NCBI GenBank assembly: GCA_037349105.1
Contig: JAYJMM010000039.1
Location: 4,639,001 to 4,703,000 of the forward strand
Source: Limnomonas spitsbergensis
Taxonomy: Eukaryota; Chlorophyta; Chlorophyceae; Chlamydomonadales
Direction: 5' to 3'
DNA: 64,000 nt
Shown: positions 9,638 to 22,157 of the stretch, one piece after another
Layout: every line of letters starts with the position of its first letter
Numbering within the stretch: position 1 is the stretch's first letter
Made by a program: the position numbers and the translations under genes
The notes under the pieces: model-generated
Databases searched by the model: none
The model's input: only the letters and a program-made list of their open reading frames with translations
Told to the model about the DNA's origin: nothing

Positions 9638-12600
9638 ATGGTGAGGGAGCTTCTTACATAATCTTACATACTCTTACGAAACAGTACATTATTTTCTTGG
9701 TTGCCACCTCGCCACCGCTGCCTCACAACCGCATCCGTCATCTATTTCAGGGTGGAGCTGGCTCCTTTGGAAACCAAGCGAATGCGCTGCTTAGAAAGAG
9801 CGCCACGTACCAAAAGCGGAACATTTGTGGGTGGTTTAGCTGCACCTCGACGCCTCTCAAGCCACGCCACATGCATCAACCACTGTCTCCTAGCCCTAGC
9901 CGTCCATCTTTAAGCTCTTAAACCCTCCCACCCCACCCGCACCCACCCTCCATGCACCAGGCACAAACCTGTGCCTGCTATCGGCCCCAATCATCTTCTC
10001 AGTCCTCCTCCTCATCATCCAAATGACCATCAACAACGTCTTCCTTTCTGGTCCTGACTACGAGGTGAGACATGGGCTGCCACAGGACCGCCTGTCTCAC
10101 CCGCACCTGCCATAAGGGAAGCCACGAGCACTGCCATGTTTTGAGGATCACAGGGGATGAAGTCCAGCGACATGGACCGCCTGCCAACCCGCATGGATAC
10201 CCAGCCATACAGCTCCAGTGCTTCTGGCACGCACGCAATCTGCTTGATCTGTTGGACCGACCCCATGGCAACAAGCCGAGTGTTTCTGTTTGGGGCTTCA
10301 AGTGCCCCCCCCCCATTTGGCCGCGCTGCAGCCGCCAAAGGCCCTATTGGGACCAGACCTGGACCGGCCTAAGACTGGTGGCCAAAGCAGCATGGCTGGC
10401 CCCACATACGGGGCTACCGGCTAGAGGCTGGAGTGTAGGTGGCATGCAGCTGATGCAGGAAAAACGAAACATTGCCAAGTTCATGGAGCACGCTACAGAC
10501 TGTCAAGGCAGCCTTTGGGACCAAAAAGGCCCAAATCCTGAAAACCCATGTTTGGCGGCCCCGGCAGCAGGGCATGATGCACCATTTGGCATCAGGCTGA
10601 GACATCCCTAAATTTTGGACGCTTGGAAAGGTACATGGAAATAGCTACCGCTTGCATCCCGCGCAGTGCGGCTGCCAGTGCACGTCCTGCTGCGGCTTCG
10701 ATGGGAACGCCAGCAACTGCCGGTCCTTGGCGGCCGGCGTCTGCAACTCCGAGAATGGCCTGACGTGCAACCAGAGGAACAAGAGTAACTGCGGCCTCGG
10801 ATTTTCCACAGGGATCCAAGCCGGCTTCTGCTCCATTCCCAGCCCGAGCAACTGGCCGGCAATGATCACGGTGCGACATTTGCGGCAGGGTTCCGGGAGG
10901 GGGTCCAGGGTTTACCCAGATGTAGGAAGTACTGCCTTGGGCTTGTAATTGGCATGAATTCAAGATGTTGCCCCCTTTCTAGCTCAAGCAACTGGCCGGC
11001 AATGATCACAGTGCGAGTTGTGGCAGGGTCTGTAGGGGGTCCAGGGTTTATCCAGCTTATGGAACTCTGCCTTAGTTTAGGGTTTTTACTGGGATTAATG
11101 CAAGCTTCTAGAGGTAATGGCGCGGATGTGGCCACTGCGCTCAGCAGCGTTGCGTCCTGAACATCCATGCCCTGGTAGGTTGTCGCTTTATTTTTTCCTT
11201 TCCTTGCAAGCCTCTGCTCCCTTCCTAGCCCAAGCAACTGGCAGGCCATGTCCACTGTGCAGCTGGGATTGCATGGCCATGGCCACTGTGATTGCATGGC
11301 CATTACCACTGTGCATCTGGGATTGCATGGCTGTGACCACTTTGATTGCATGGCCATGTCCACTCTGCAGCTGGGATTGCATGGCTGTGACCACTTTGAT
11401 TGCATGGTCATGTCCACCGTTAAGCTGGGATCGCATGGCCATGACCACTTTAATTGCATGACCATGATCAACGCAGCTGGGTTTGTGAGTCCCAATGTCC
11501 CACTGCTGTCACTCATGCAGCAGCAGATCCACTGCAGCAGAGATCCACTGCAGCAGCAGATCCACTGCAGCAGCAGATCCACTGCATGCAGCAGATCCAC
11601 TACATGCACTCGATTAATCCTTACCAGTGTGGACTTTTAGTGCGTGCCAGAGCACCTGCAGCAGGCCGCTGGACAGCCACCCTAAGGCTCATGGGGACCA
11701 AACCTTGACCTCTACGGTCAGTGTCCCTATCAGCAGGGCTTGCTGCATTTGACTCTTGGTCGTTGCTTGTGACATGGCCGAATCACAGCTGTAGCACCCT
11801 CGCATCAGTTACGACCCCCCATCGCCGTAGCTTGATCCGAGCTGTCGTGCCCCCTAATCAATGAGCGCAGACGCCAAATCTCACTGATCGTGCCAAGTCG
11901 TCCTACCCAGCGACCGAGGTGTTTGTGACGGCCGCAACCGGCGCCGCGTCGGCTGCCTTTGCGCAGTACCTCATCACGGCCCCCAACATGACCGGGGTGA
12001 ACACGTCGGCCTTCACGGCTGTGGACACTATCTCTGGCGCCCCCTACCAAAATGGTGAGCATGGGTGGGTGGGTGGGGTGATGGTTGCTGAGGGTGGGCT
12101 AAGGGTGAGGGTTACTGAGGGTGGGCTTGGGGTGAGAGTTGTTGTGGCTTATGGTGAGGGGGGGGCTAATGGTGAGGTTTTTTGTGGGTGGGTTGAGAGT
12201 GGTAGTTGCTGGGGGTGGGCTTGGGTTGAGGGTTGTTGTGGCTCAGGGTGAGGGCTGCTGATGGTGGGCTTGGGGTGAGGGGTGGGGGCAATGCACGCTG
12301 ATTGACTGGAGGCTTGCTTTTGCGTGTGCCCTGATTCCTGGTCGCCACGCCTTACCTAGCTCGGATGGAATGTGTTGGGCCCGCGAAGACTGTGCACGGC
12401 CTTGCAGCTTGATGACCAGTTTTGACCATTTAGGTTGTTTCAGCTACCATTCAGCTACAACACGGCCGAGGGGGCAGGGTGCAGCAGGCTCTGCTGCCTA
12501 GGCTGGTCATGGTTGAGTCCACATAGGCCTAGTGGCGGTTGCCCAGGGGCCTGACAAAAGCTATCTGGTGTGTTCTTAAGCTATAATTAACGCTGATGCT

Positions 12601-15600
12601 TGCTGCCATGGCCCCCACCCTCCACACCTGAAAGGCTGTGCTTCATCTGTCACACTTGCGTGCACACCTAGGCTCTTATTTTTTTTACTAGTGTGAATGA
12701 TGAAAATAAAGATATGAAATGAACATCGGTGATTGCAGGGTATATCCTCTCTGAGATGGGAATACAGTTCAGCTCGAGCATGGCTGCGGACTTCGCGTAC
12801 TACATTCCGACAACGTTCCTCTCGGTAAGACTGCGCTTGCAACATAATCATGTTGTTGCAATCCAGCTGTAGCACTGAAGGTACATATGTACATCCCAGC
12901 TGTTGCGCTCCAGCTGCAGCACTCAGCTGTTTCACTCATGCTGCAAGACTGCAGGTACATGTGTCCATCCTGTCTGTTGCATTTCAGTTGTAGCACTGTA
13001 TGCACAGAAGTACAACCCAGCTGTTGCACTGCAGCTGTTGCATTTCAGTTTCATCCCAGCTGTGGATTTGCAGCTTCAGCACTCACAAAGTACTACATAG
13101 CCCCACATGCCCGGCACTGAATGTACATGACATGCTAGATTCAGTCTGGATGATCGCCACAGAAACCACATGTAGTGCATCTGACGTACATCTTTGTAGG
13201 ACCAATATCAGTACTGCAAGGCCCAGGCCCCCGTCGAATATTCAAAATTGACAGCTTTGTCCTGATGTGGCTAGACCACAAGCATTGTGTTAAGCTGCGA
13301 TTGAACTTCAAAACGACTGCCTTCATGTCCTCCCCTCACCCCCGCACCCTTGTCCCAAGTGTCCCTAATCTGACATCCCCCTCCCTCCCGACTGCTGGTG
13401 TCCCCCCCTGCGGCTTTCGCAGACGAACGGCACCTTTGTGCTGGTGCCCAAGGGGACCTGCGAGAGGTTCAACATCAGCCAGGAAACCTCCATACCTCTG
13501 GTGCAGCTGCTCGCCATCATTGGCGGTGGCGGCTTTGCTTATGTGCCACCCACGGACCAAAGCTCTGGAAACTCGACAGCGCCGACTTCCTTACCCCTTG
13601 GGGCCATTACGGTGGTAAGTGATCTGGATCCTATGTGCATAACCATGAAGCGATCTGGGTCCCATGACAGAAACCCTGAAGTGCCCTTTCCCTCCGGGGC
13701 TCCCTGACGATGCCTCTGTGGGGTACCTGCCCATGAGGGCTTCTTCGAAAGGAATTGTTTCTCTCGTTGTTTCTCTTCCAGGGCAAGCAAAGTATTGATT
13801 TTTCTCTTATTACCGACACACATATTTTGCCGACTAGTCTCCGAAGTTGATCCAGATTGAAAATACTATGTCCTGCCGGGGTGGAGGTTCAGGGCTTTGC
13901 CTAGGGTTCAGGGAATGCCCTGTTAAGGCAACTGGGGCTTATGCTACCTCACATCTTTCTTCTTTTGGTGATGTGCCCCACATCACTCGTGGATGCTCTT
14001 GACTCCCAGGAATGCCTTTCGCATGCACTATATCGCCATGCACCTATATCACCTTATCCCGCCATGCACCTGTGACCCCCCATGCGGCCATCCCGCCGTG
14101 CACATGCAACGCCCCATGCGGCCATTCTGCTATGCACATGCAACACCCCATGCGGCCTTAGGCCATGCACCTGCAACGCCCCATGCTGCTATACCGCCAT
14201 GCACCTGCAACAACCCATGCGGCTATCCCTCCATGATCCTGCGACGCCCAATACAGCCATCCCTCCATGCACCTGCTACACCTCATGCTGCCATTCCGCC
14301 ATGCACCGGTAGCGCCCCATGCTGCCATTCCACCATGCACCTGCAACGCCCCATGCGGCCATCCTGCCATGCCCTTGCAACACCCCATGTGGCCAGTCCG
14401 CCATGCACCTAATGCTCCCTGCGGCCATCCAGCCACGCACCTGCAACGCCCCATGCTGCTTTCCCGCCATGCACCTGCAACATCCCATGCTGCCATTATG
14501 CCATGCACCGGTAGCGCCCTATTCAGCCATGCACTGTCCGATTCTGTTGAACACAGATAATGATTTGGGTCCCACTGTGTCTGAATTTCAAGGAATTTCA
14601 GCTTCAGGCGTTGCTTTTAAGCCTGGCATGGTCCTCTTTACTTGACCCTAAGAGCAGGTCCCGACTGGCTCCATTCCCCCCCCCCCCCACTTCTCCCTCC
14701 ATGTGCCGTCTTCATGCCCCCTTCTCCTTCCCCCTCCATGCCCTCCTGACTCCCTTCCCGTTGACTCCATGCACTCCTCCATGTCTATTGCAGCTGTGCA
14801 CTGACACCGTGGTCACACAGACACCCAACATCGGCACCATCAACAGAGCCCTGTACTGCGGATATGAACAGGTAATGGCGGTACAACAAGCTTTGCCCTG
14901 TACTGCAGATATGATAAGGTTTGTGGCAGTAATGTAATGCCCATGTCAACAGGAAGCGGCAGTACAGTCAACTCAATATCAGTTGCCCCTGGAAGCAGAA
15001 TGGGTTGTTGCATTGACTCACAGTAATTACGCGCGGCAGGTGTGAGCTTTGCACCATAAGGTTTTGGGGTTAAACTATTCAGCCAAGCGCATAACCAAGT
15101 ATCGGACCTGGCGGTTCCCCTAGTACCTAAACCTTTAACCCTTTACCCTAAACCTCAAGCCGCTTGCTACGAAGAGAAGTGAGACCACAATATCGTGATG
15201 GTGAGCATTCCGTATGGCCATGTGACCTCTCCTGCCTCCCATGTGCCACCCTGCCTCCACCCCATCCCACCGAGTGATTCCCCCCCTTTTCCCTACCGTG
15301 GCTGCAAGTGATTCTTTTCGTCAGGATGGGGTACGACTCGTACTGTAACATGGCATCAAATAATTAACGGACTTCAAGCCAAGCGCAGTCGCTCAGTGCT
15401 GAAAAATGCCGAAACATTCGGCAATCCAGATCATCGTCAAAACAATCCTTTGTTGGATTGGGGTACTGCACAATGGACCCAATAGAAAAGCTGAAAGAAT
15501 CACTGGTAGCTACCACCTCCAAATACACAGCTACCTCCATGGGACCCCCATGTCTCTACGTGACTTACTTCCAGGGAGCTGTCGCTGCACAATGCTCGGC

Positions 15601-18600
15601 TGCCTTCATGTGACCCCCCCCCCCCTCCCTCCCCTTCTTCTCACCTCGATCTGGCTACCCTCACCACCGCCCGTCTTGCATGCTGTCATCTGGCAAATCG
15701 CAACGCTCAGCTGCCTCAATGTGCCCCCCCCCCCTTCTCCTGTTCTTCCTTCTTTGTGACCTAGCGGCTTGCGCGCCTTGCCCACAGGCCCGTTGCAACG
15801 GCACAGCTACGACCTCGCAATACACTTCCGCATGGGACTTTAAAACCACCTCCGCCACCAAATTCGATGTCGCTGCGTCCTATAACGGTACTTCAACGGT
15901 TGGCGGCGGCGGCGGTGGCCCGGGTGCCACCTTCCGTCTGCCCGGCTTGCTGAACATGGCCGTCAAGGCTTGGTGGATGGCTTCAGTGGGTGAGTGAGAG
16001 AGGTGTCTCTCATGAGCAATAGGGAGGAACACATTTCATTGGCTTCGAGGTAGTGGCCTGGGTAATGCTATCCGTCTAACCGGCTTGCTGAGCATGGCCG
16101 TCAAGGCTTGGTGGATAGCCTCAGTGGGTGCTAGGGAGAGGTGCTTCTCACGAGTAATAGCGAAGAATATGTTTCATTGGCTTTCGAGGAGGCCGCCTGG
16201 GTACAGCCATCCGGCTGTCAGGCTTGCCAATCCTGACCGACGAAGCTCGTTGAATTCGCTGCCTGCCTCCTGCAAGCCACACTGCTCTGAACTGCCTCCA
16301 TAGCTTGCAACTCCCCTGTTCTTACCATTCCTGTCAGTGCCACCCTCTCCTCCTCCCTGCTGCTGCTGCCACTGCAGAAAACTCCACTGCAACTCCTACC
16401 GATGAGCTCCTGGGCCTCATGTGCATGCCTTTGCACACCTCATTGCTTGTTGAACTTGCTGCCGTGCTGCCTGCCTGCTGGCTACCACCACCCACACAGC
16501 CCAGAACTCCCCAGTCGCTATTATTCCTGACCGTGCCCCTCCCTCTCCTCCTCCCTGCTGCTGCAGCCACTGCAGATAACTCCACTGCAACTCCTGCCGT
16601 TGAGCTCCTGGGCCTCACGTCCATGCATAAGCCCACCCGCCCATGCTTGTTGAAATCTCTACCTATGCTACCTGCCTGCCTGCTTACCTGCTTGTGCTAC
16701 CTGCTTGCCTGCGCTACCCACACAGCCCAGAACTCCCCTGTCCCTACCATTCCTGGCAGTGTCCCCCCCCCCCCCTCCTCCTCTCTGCTGCTGCTGCCAC
16801 TGCCGATCACCCCACTGCAACTCCTGCCGTTGAGCTCCTGGGCCTTACGCCCTTGCCTAAGCCCACCCGCCCATGCTTGTTGAATTTGCTGCCTGTGCTA
16901 CCTGCCTGCTTGCTTGCACTACCCACACAGCCCAGAACTCCCCAGTCGCTACCATTCCTGACAGTGCCCCCCCCCTCTCCTCCTCCCTGCTGCTGCTGCC
17001 ACTGCAGATAACTCCACTGCAACTCCTGCCGTGGAGCTCCTAGGTCTCATGTCTATGCCTAAGCCCACTTCAAAGATCTCCCTTGACTTCAGCTCTCTGC
17101 TGGGACCACTCTTCTACACCTGGGTTGTACAGCTGCTCTTCCCCACATTGTGAGTGTTGTGCTGATGTACAGCTGCTGATTTCAGCGTTGTGAGTATTGT
17201 TTTGTGCATACCGCTGCTGTACCTCATCAGCATGGGGAGTAATGCTGCTTGGTTTCCTCTTCTGCGCGTGGGTGGTACAGCTGCTCTTTTCCACATTGTG
17301 AGTGGTGTGCTGATGTGCTGATATTAATTTCAACTGTGTGAGTATTGAACCGTGCATCCCGCTTCTGCACCTCACCTGCCCTCCCTCCCTCCCTCCCTCC
17401 CACTCCATCAGCCTACAGCAGTGCACCAACTGCAGCGGCAGTTGCTCTGCTGTTGTTTTCGACATTGTGTGTCTTGTACCGCACATCCCTCCCTGCTATA
17501 CCTCGTAAGCTCTTGCCTTATATGCTCCCCTCACCTGCCCTCCCTCCCTCCCTCCCTCCCGCTCCATCAGCCTACAGCAGTGCACCAACTGCAGCAGCAG
17601 TTGCTCTGCTGTTTTTTTCGACGTTGTGTGTCTTGTACCGCACATCCCTCCCTGCTATACCTCGTAAGCTCTTGCCTTATATGCTCCCCTCACCTGCCCT
17701 CTCTCCCTCCCTCCCTCCCTCCCGCTTCATCAGCCTGCAGCAGTGCACCAACTGCAGCAGCAGTTGCTCTGCTGTTGTTTTCGACGTTGTGTGTCTTGTA
17801 CCGCACATCCCTCCCTGCTATACCTCGTAAGCTCTTGCCTTATATGCTCCCCTCACCTGCCCTCTCTCCCTCCCTCCCTCCCTCCCGCTTCATCAGCCTG
17901 CAGCAGTGCACCAACTGCAGCAGCAGTTGCTCTGCTGTTGTTTTCGACGTTGTGTGTCTTGTACCGCACATCCCTCCCTGCTATACCTCGTAAGCCCTTG
18001 CCTTATATGCTCCCCTCACCTGCCCTCTCTTCCTCCCTCCCTCCCACCCGCTCCACCAGCCTGCAGGAGTTGGTGTACTGCTGTTGTTTCCAGCAGTGTG
18101 AGTATTGTACTGAGCATCCCTCCCTGCTGTACGTCACAACCCCCTGCTCTGATTGCCCCCCCCCTCACCTGCCCTCCCTCCTTCCCTCTCGCCCCATCAG
18201 CCTGCAGCAGCTGGTGTACGAGAAGGAAAAGCGGCTGCGCATGATGATGAAGATGCATGGACTGGGTGACAGCGCCTACTGGGTCATCACGTACTTATGG
18301 TGAGTGGGACAAAGGAGCTTGAACCCTGAACCCTACGTATGGCAAGGGGGCATGGGAGGCTAAACCCTAGACAGTAATTATGGTATGGGGGATAATGGAG
18401 GCCAAAACCTCAACCCTGTCTATGGTTAGCAGTACAAGGGAGGTTGAACCCTGTACCCTACTTATGGAGAGTGGGACATGGGGGGCTTAACCCAAAACGG
18501 TTCTTATGGTGAGCGGTACAAGGGAGGCTTAACCCTTATCTTGCTTGTGGTGTGGGAGACAAGGGAGGCTAACCCCTTGCCTAACTCATGGTGAGCGGTA

Positions 18601-21600
18601 CAAGGGAGGCTAAATCCTAAAGCCTGCTTATGGTATGGGGGACATGGAAGGCCAAACCCTTAACCCCAAACTCTCAACCCTTAACCCTCCTTTCATTGAG
18701 CTGTTCTAGATGTAGTTCAACCTGAGTGATGCAACCCGGGCAAATTCTCAATGCGTGTTTGATGGGGTCTGGGTTGGGTTTGCAGTAATGGGTAAGAGCA
18801 GCTCCCTCCCCTCCCCCACACAGACGCCCACCCACTTACCTTCCCCCGCCCCCACCCAGGTGCTCACCCACTTCCCTGCCCACCCCCCCTTTTAACCCAT
18901 CCACTCACGCCCTGACCCCCACAAACCGCTTACCTACTTCCCCCCCCCACACGCCCTCCCACCCACCTGCTTCCCCCTTCCCTCCCAGCCACCTATTCCT
19001 CCCCCCCCACAGACCCCCGCCCCCGCCAAACCACTTCCCCCCCCACACACACTCCCCGCCCACCCGTTTTCCACCTGCCCCCCTTTCACCCCTGCCCCCC
19101 TCCAAATCACCCACTGGCTACTGCAGGTATATTGTGCTGTACATCCTGTACATCGCGGTCTTCATTATCTTTGGGTCTGCGGTGGGGCTTCAGTACTTCA
19201 GGAGAACTAATTACGGTGAGAGGCAGGGCGGGGGCGTGAGCTGTGCTACCCAAGCGCATGTTGGCCCTCTGTGTCCAGGGATTAATCATCCGCACTGCCG
19301 TACCGGGTGTATTTCTACAGGGTTCAGGGCTAAATCCGCACTGTCGCACCATTTCCCCTCCCTTTAGTTGGGTCCTAAGAAGACCATGCAGATAAGATTA
19401 CCCTGCCCCCCTACACACCCCCTACTACCCTACCCCCTATCGTACCGTACCCGCGCGTTGGCATGCCAATGCCCACTTTTTCCAAAGCCCATTTTTTTAA
19501 AGACCCATTTTTTCCAATGCACATGCTCCCTGCAGGCATCCAGGTCATCTTTTACTTCCTCAACGGGCAGTGCTTGATCGCGTTTGCGTTCATGCTCAGC
19601 TCCCTGTTCAAGAGCTCCTTGACGGCCGTCGTGTTTGCGTACCTGTATGTGTTTGCGTCGGGACTGATTGGGTCGCTGCTGCTGCAGACCTTCATGAACC
19701 AGGTGAGGGCCTTTTGGGGGGGGCTGTGCTGGGGGGCTGATGGGGTTCCCCCATAATTGCATTACGTTTATGAACCAGCTGAGGGCCTTTTGGGGGGGGC
19801 TGTGCTGGGGGGCTGATGGGGTTCCCCCCTAATTGCATGACGTTTATGAACCAGGTGAGGCTTTTGGGTGCTATTTACGAAATGCATGAGTAGGTGAGAC
19901 CTAGTGAGGGTTTCGGGTGCTTTTTTACTCCGTGCATGACTCATCCCCAAGGCATAAAAAATGGGGGGGCAAGCAAAGCACATTGATAGTATGTTCGTAT
20001 GCAGAACACCGTTACGCTCTTGGCCGTGTGTTTTCTCGTGGAAGTGGCCCTCTCTGTGTGTGGGGCATTCGCTTCAAGCAGTGGCCTCCAAGAGAAGGGA
20101 CATTGGCGGTGCTTAAAGTCAGGAAGTAGTGACCTTTGCCTTCAGCTGTCTGCATTTTAATCGAACGAGTGCTCATGTTTGCCCGCCTTACGCCTGCCCC
20201 CCCTGCCGCTGCTCCAGGACCCCATTTGGATCTTCTTTGTGGAGTGGGTACCCGCGTGGTCTCTGTATAGGTAAGAATTTGAGCAGGTGCGGACCTCCAC
20301 ACCTCCTGTCCGTATTGGGAGCATATTGTTTTTTAAGTCTGCGAGAGAACTTACTGTAAGGGAGAAAGTTGTTTTTTCAGCACTGCAAGAGGAAGTGCGA
20401 TGTACGTAGCCTGAGCATGGTGAGTTTTTCTCAAGCGGCGAGAGGAATTGTTATGTACATACCGGGTTCCTTTCTTCTTAAAACAGGGAGAGATATTGTG
20501 ATGCATTGTGCGTGTTTGTTTTGGAGATTGTGGTGTATGTATTAGGAAGGAGGGCTGTAGCCGACTAGCCGCTGCAATCTGGATGTTGAGGATATGGGTG
20601 TCTAGGCTGAGGAGGCACCTCGCCTTCATGGAATCCCGGGAGATCCGGGTTAGATCTGGTCCAGATCCGGAAGAGACCTGGGTAGGATGTGCTCAAATGG
20701 CACCGTTTGAGTTTCAGAAGGGAAAAGGTTGACTCAAGAAACTGCAGTCTGAAAAACAGTTTTTTCACCAAGGCATGTGTGTTGGTCGTGCAAGGCTTGG
20801 CCATATTAGTATATGGCCATACTTGCACACCGGAATGAACCCTGCATTCAGCTTTTTGATAACCTCCATTTAACATTGTCAAAACTTTTGCTGGTCTGAA
20901 CGCTTTGTGAAGTACAACTTTTCCTCTACTACCCCCTCCTACAATGCAGCTACAATTTTTACCCTAGAAGTTAAAAGAACAAAAACTCCACGAATTCAAT
21001 CCCTGCTGCCCCTAATCCCCTGCTGCCTCTGATGCCCTCGCACAGGGGCCTGTATGAGATGGGCGCGTACGCCTTCCTGTCAGAAAAACACATGCATCTG
21101 GTCTCAATGCCCCTTTAAGTAAAACCTCCTTCCATACATGTTTCCCTTCACCATCCCCCCCCCAAAGTTACCCTTTTGATATGCTACCTCTGATTCCTAC
21201 TGCCTCTGACGAATGTTTGTGGTGGCCTCTTTAAGATATGCGCATACGCCTTCCTTGGAGACATGTAAAGCTGGTCTCAATGCCCCTTGAAGCATGACAT
21301 GTTTTCTAAAACGTTTCCCCTCCCTGCTTAGGGGCCTGTACGAGATGGGCGCGTACGCCTTCCTGGGTGTTTACAAGAACGAGCCAGGGATGCAGTTCAA
21401 GAACCTGAGCGATCCCAATAATGGCATGGTCACGGTGTGGGGCATCTTTATCGTGGAGTGGGCGCTGTTCATGGTGCTCGGCTGGTACTTTGAGCAGGTG
21501 GGTGTGGGGGAGGTGAACTGGAGCGCCAGCTGTGTAGTCTTGGCTTTGTGCTTGGCTGGTACTTCGAGCAGGTGCGTGGGGGGGGGGGACCGGAGCGCCA

Positions 21601-22114
21601 GCTGTCTTGGCTTGGTGCGTTTTACAAGTGCTTGCAAGCACATTCGAAAATACGTATGGTGATTTACGTCGCCAGCACAGCTCTTGGTTGTTGCCCTGCT
21701 TTATCACTGGAAGGCACTGGTTTTTGAGATTTGATTGGGGTAGCGTAAGCCAGAGCTTGGTTATGCTCGGCTATAAAGCACGGTTTGTGTTGCAAGATCT
21801 ACCTGAAGGGCATGCCGGCAGGCCAGCTGGTGGAGCGCTCGACGGCATGGCAACACCTGCAGATGTCTGTGCAATCCTCTAGCCTACTTTGGCGACTAGT
21901 TGTGTGTGTGGCTTGGCTGGCTTGTAGACAAACCATGGTTGGTGTGGAGGCTTGGGTTGGCCTGACACTTAAACTAGGGACTGTGAATTCACCAACCCGG
22001 GGTTCAGCTGCAGCTTGGTGTCCGTTTGATAGCCAGGGTTCAGCTGTAGCTTGGTTTCCACATCTTGTTGGCCTTTCATCCTTATGAGCACCCTCTCTCT
22101 CTTTCCCCCCACTC

Positions 22115-22157
<43 letters not shown>

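Noticed and set aside
17352..17993. 213-aa plus-strand ORF rich in Ser/Pro/Leu
   Set aside because: It is a reading of the acceptor-region repeat and its pyrimidine tracts in an ABCA intron.
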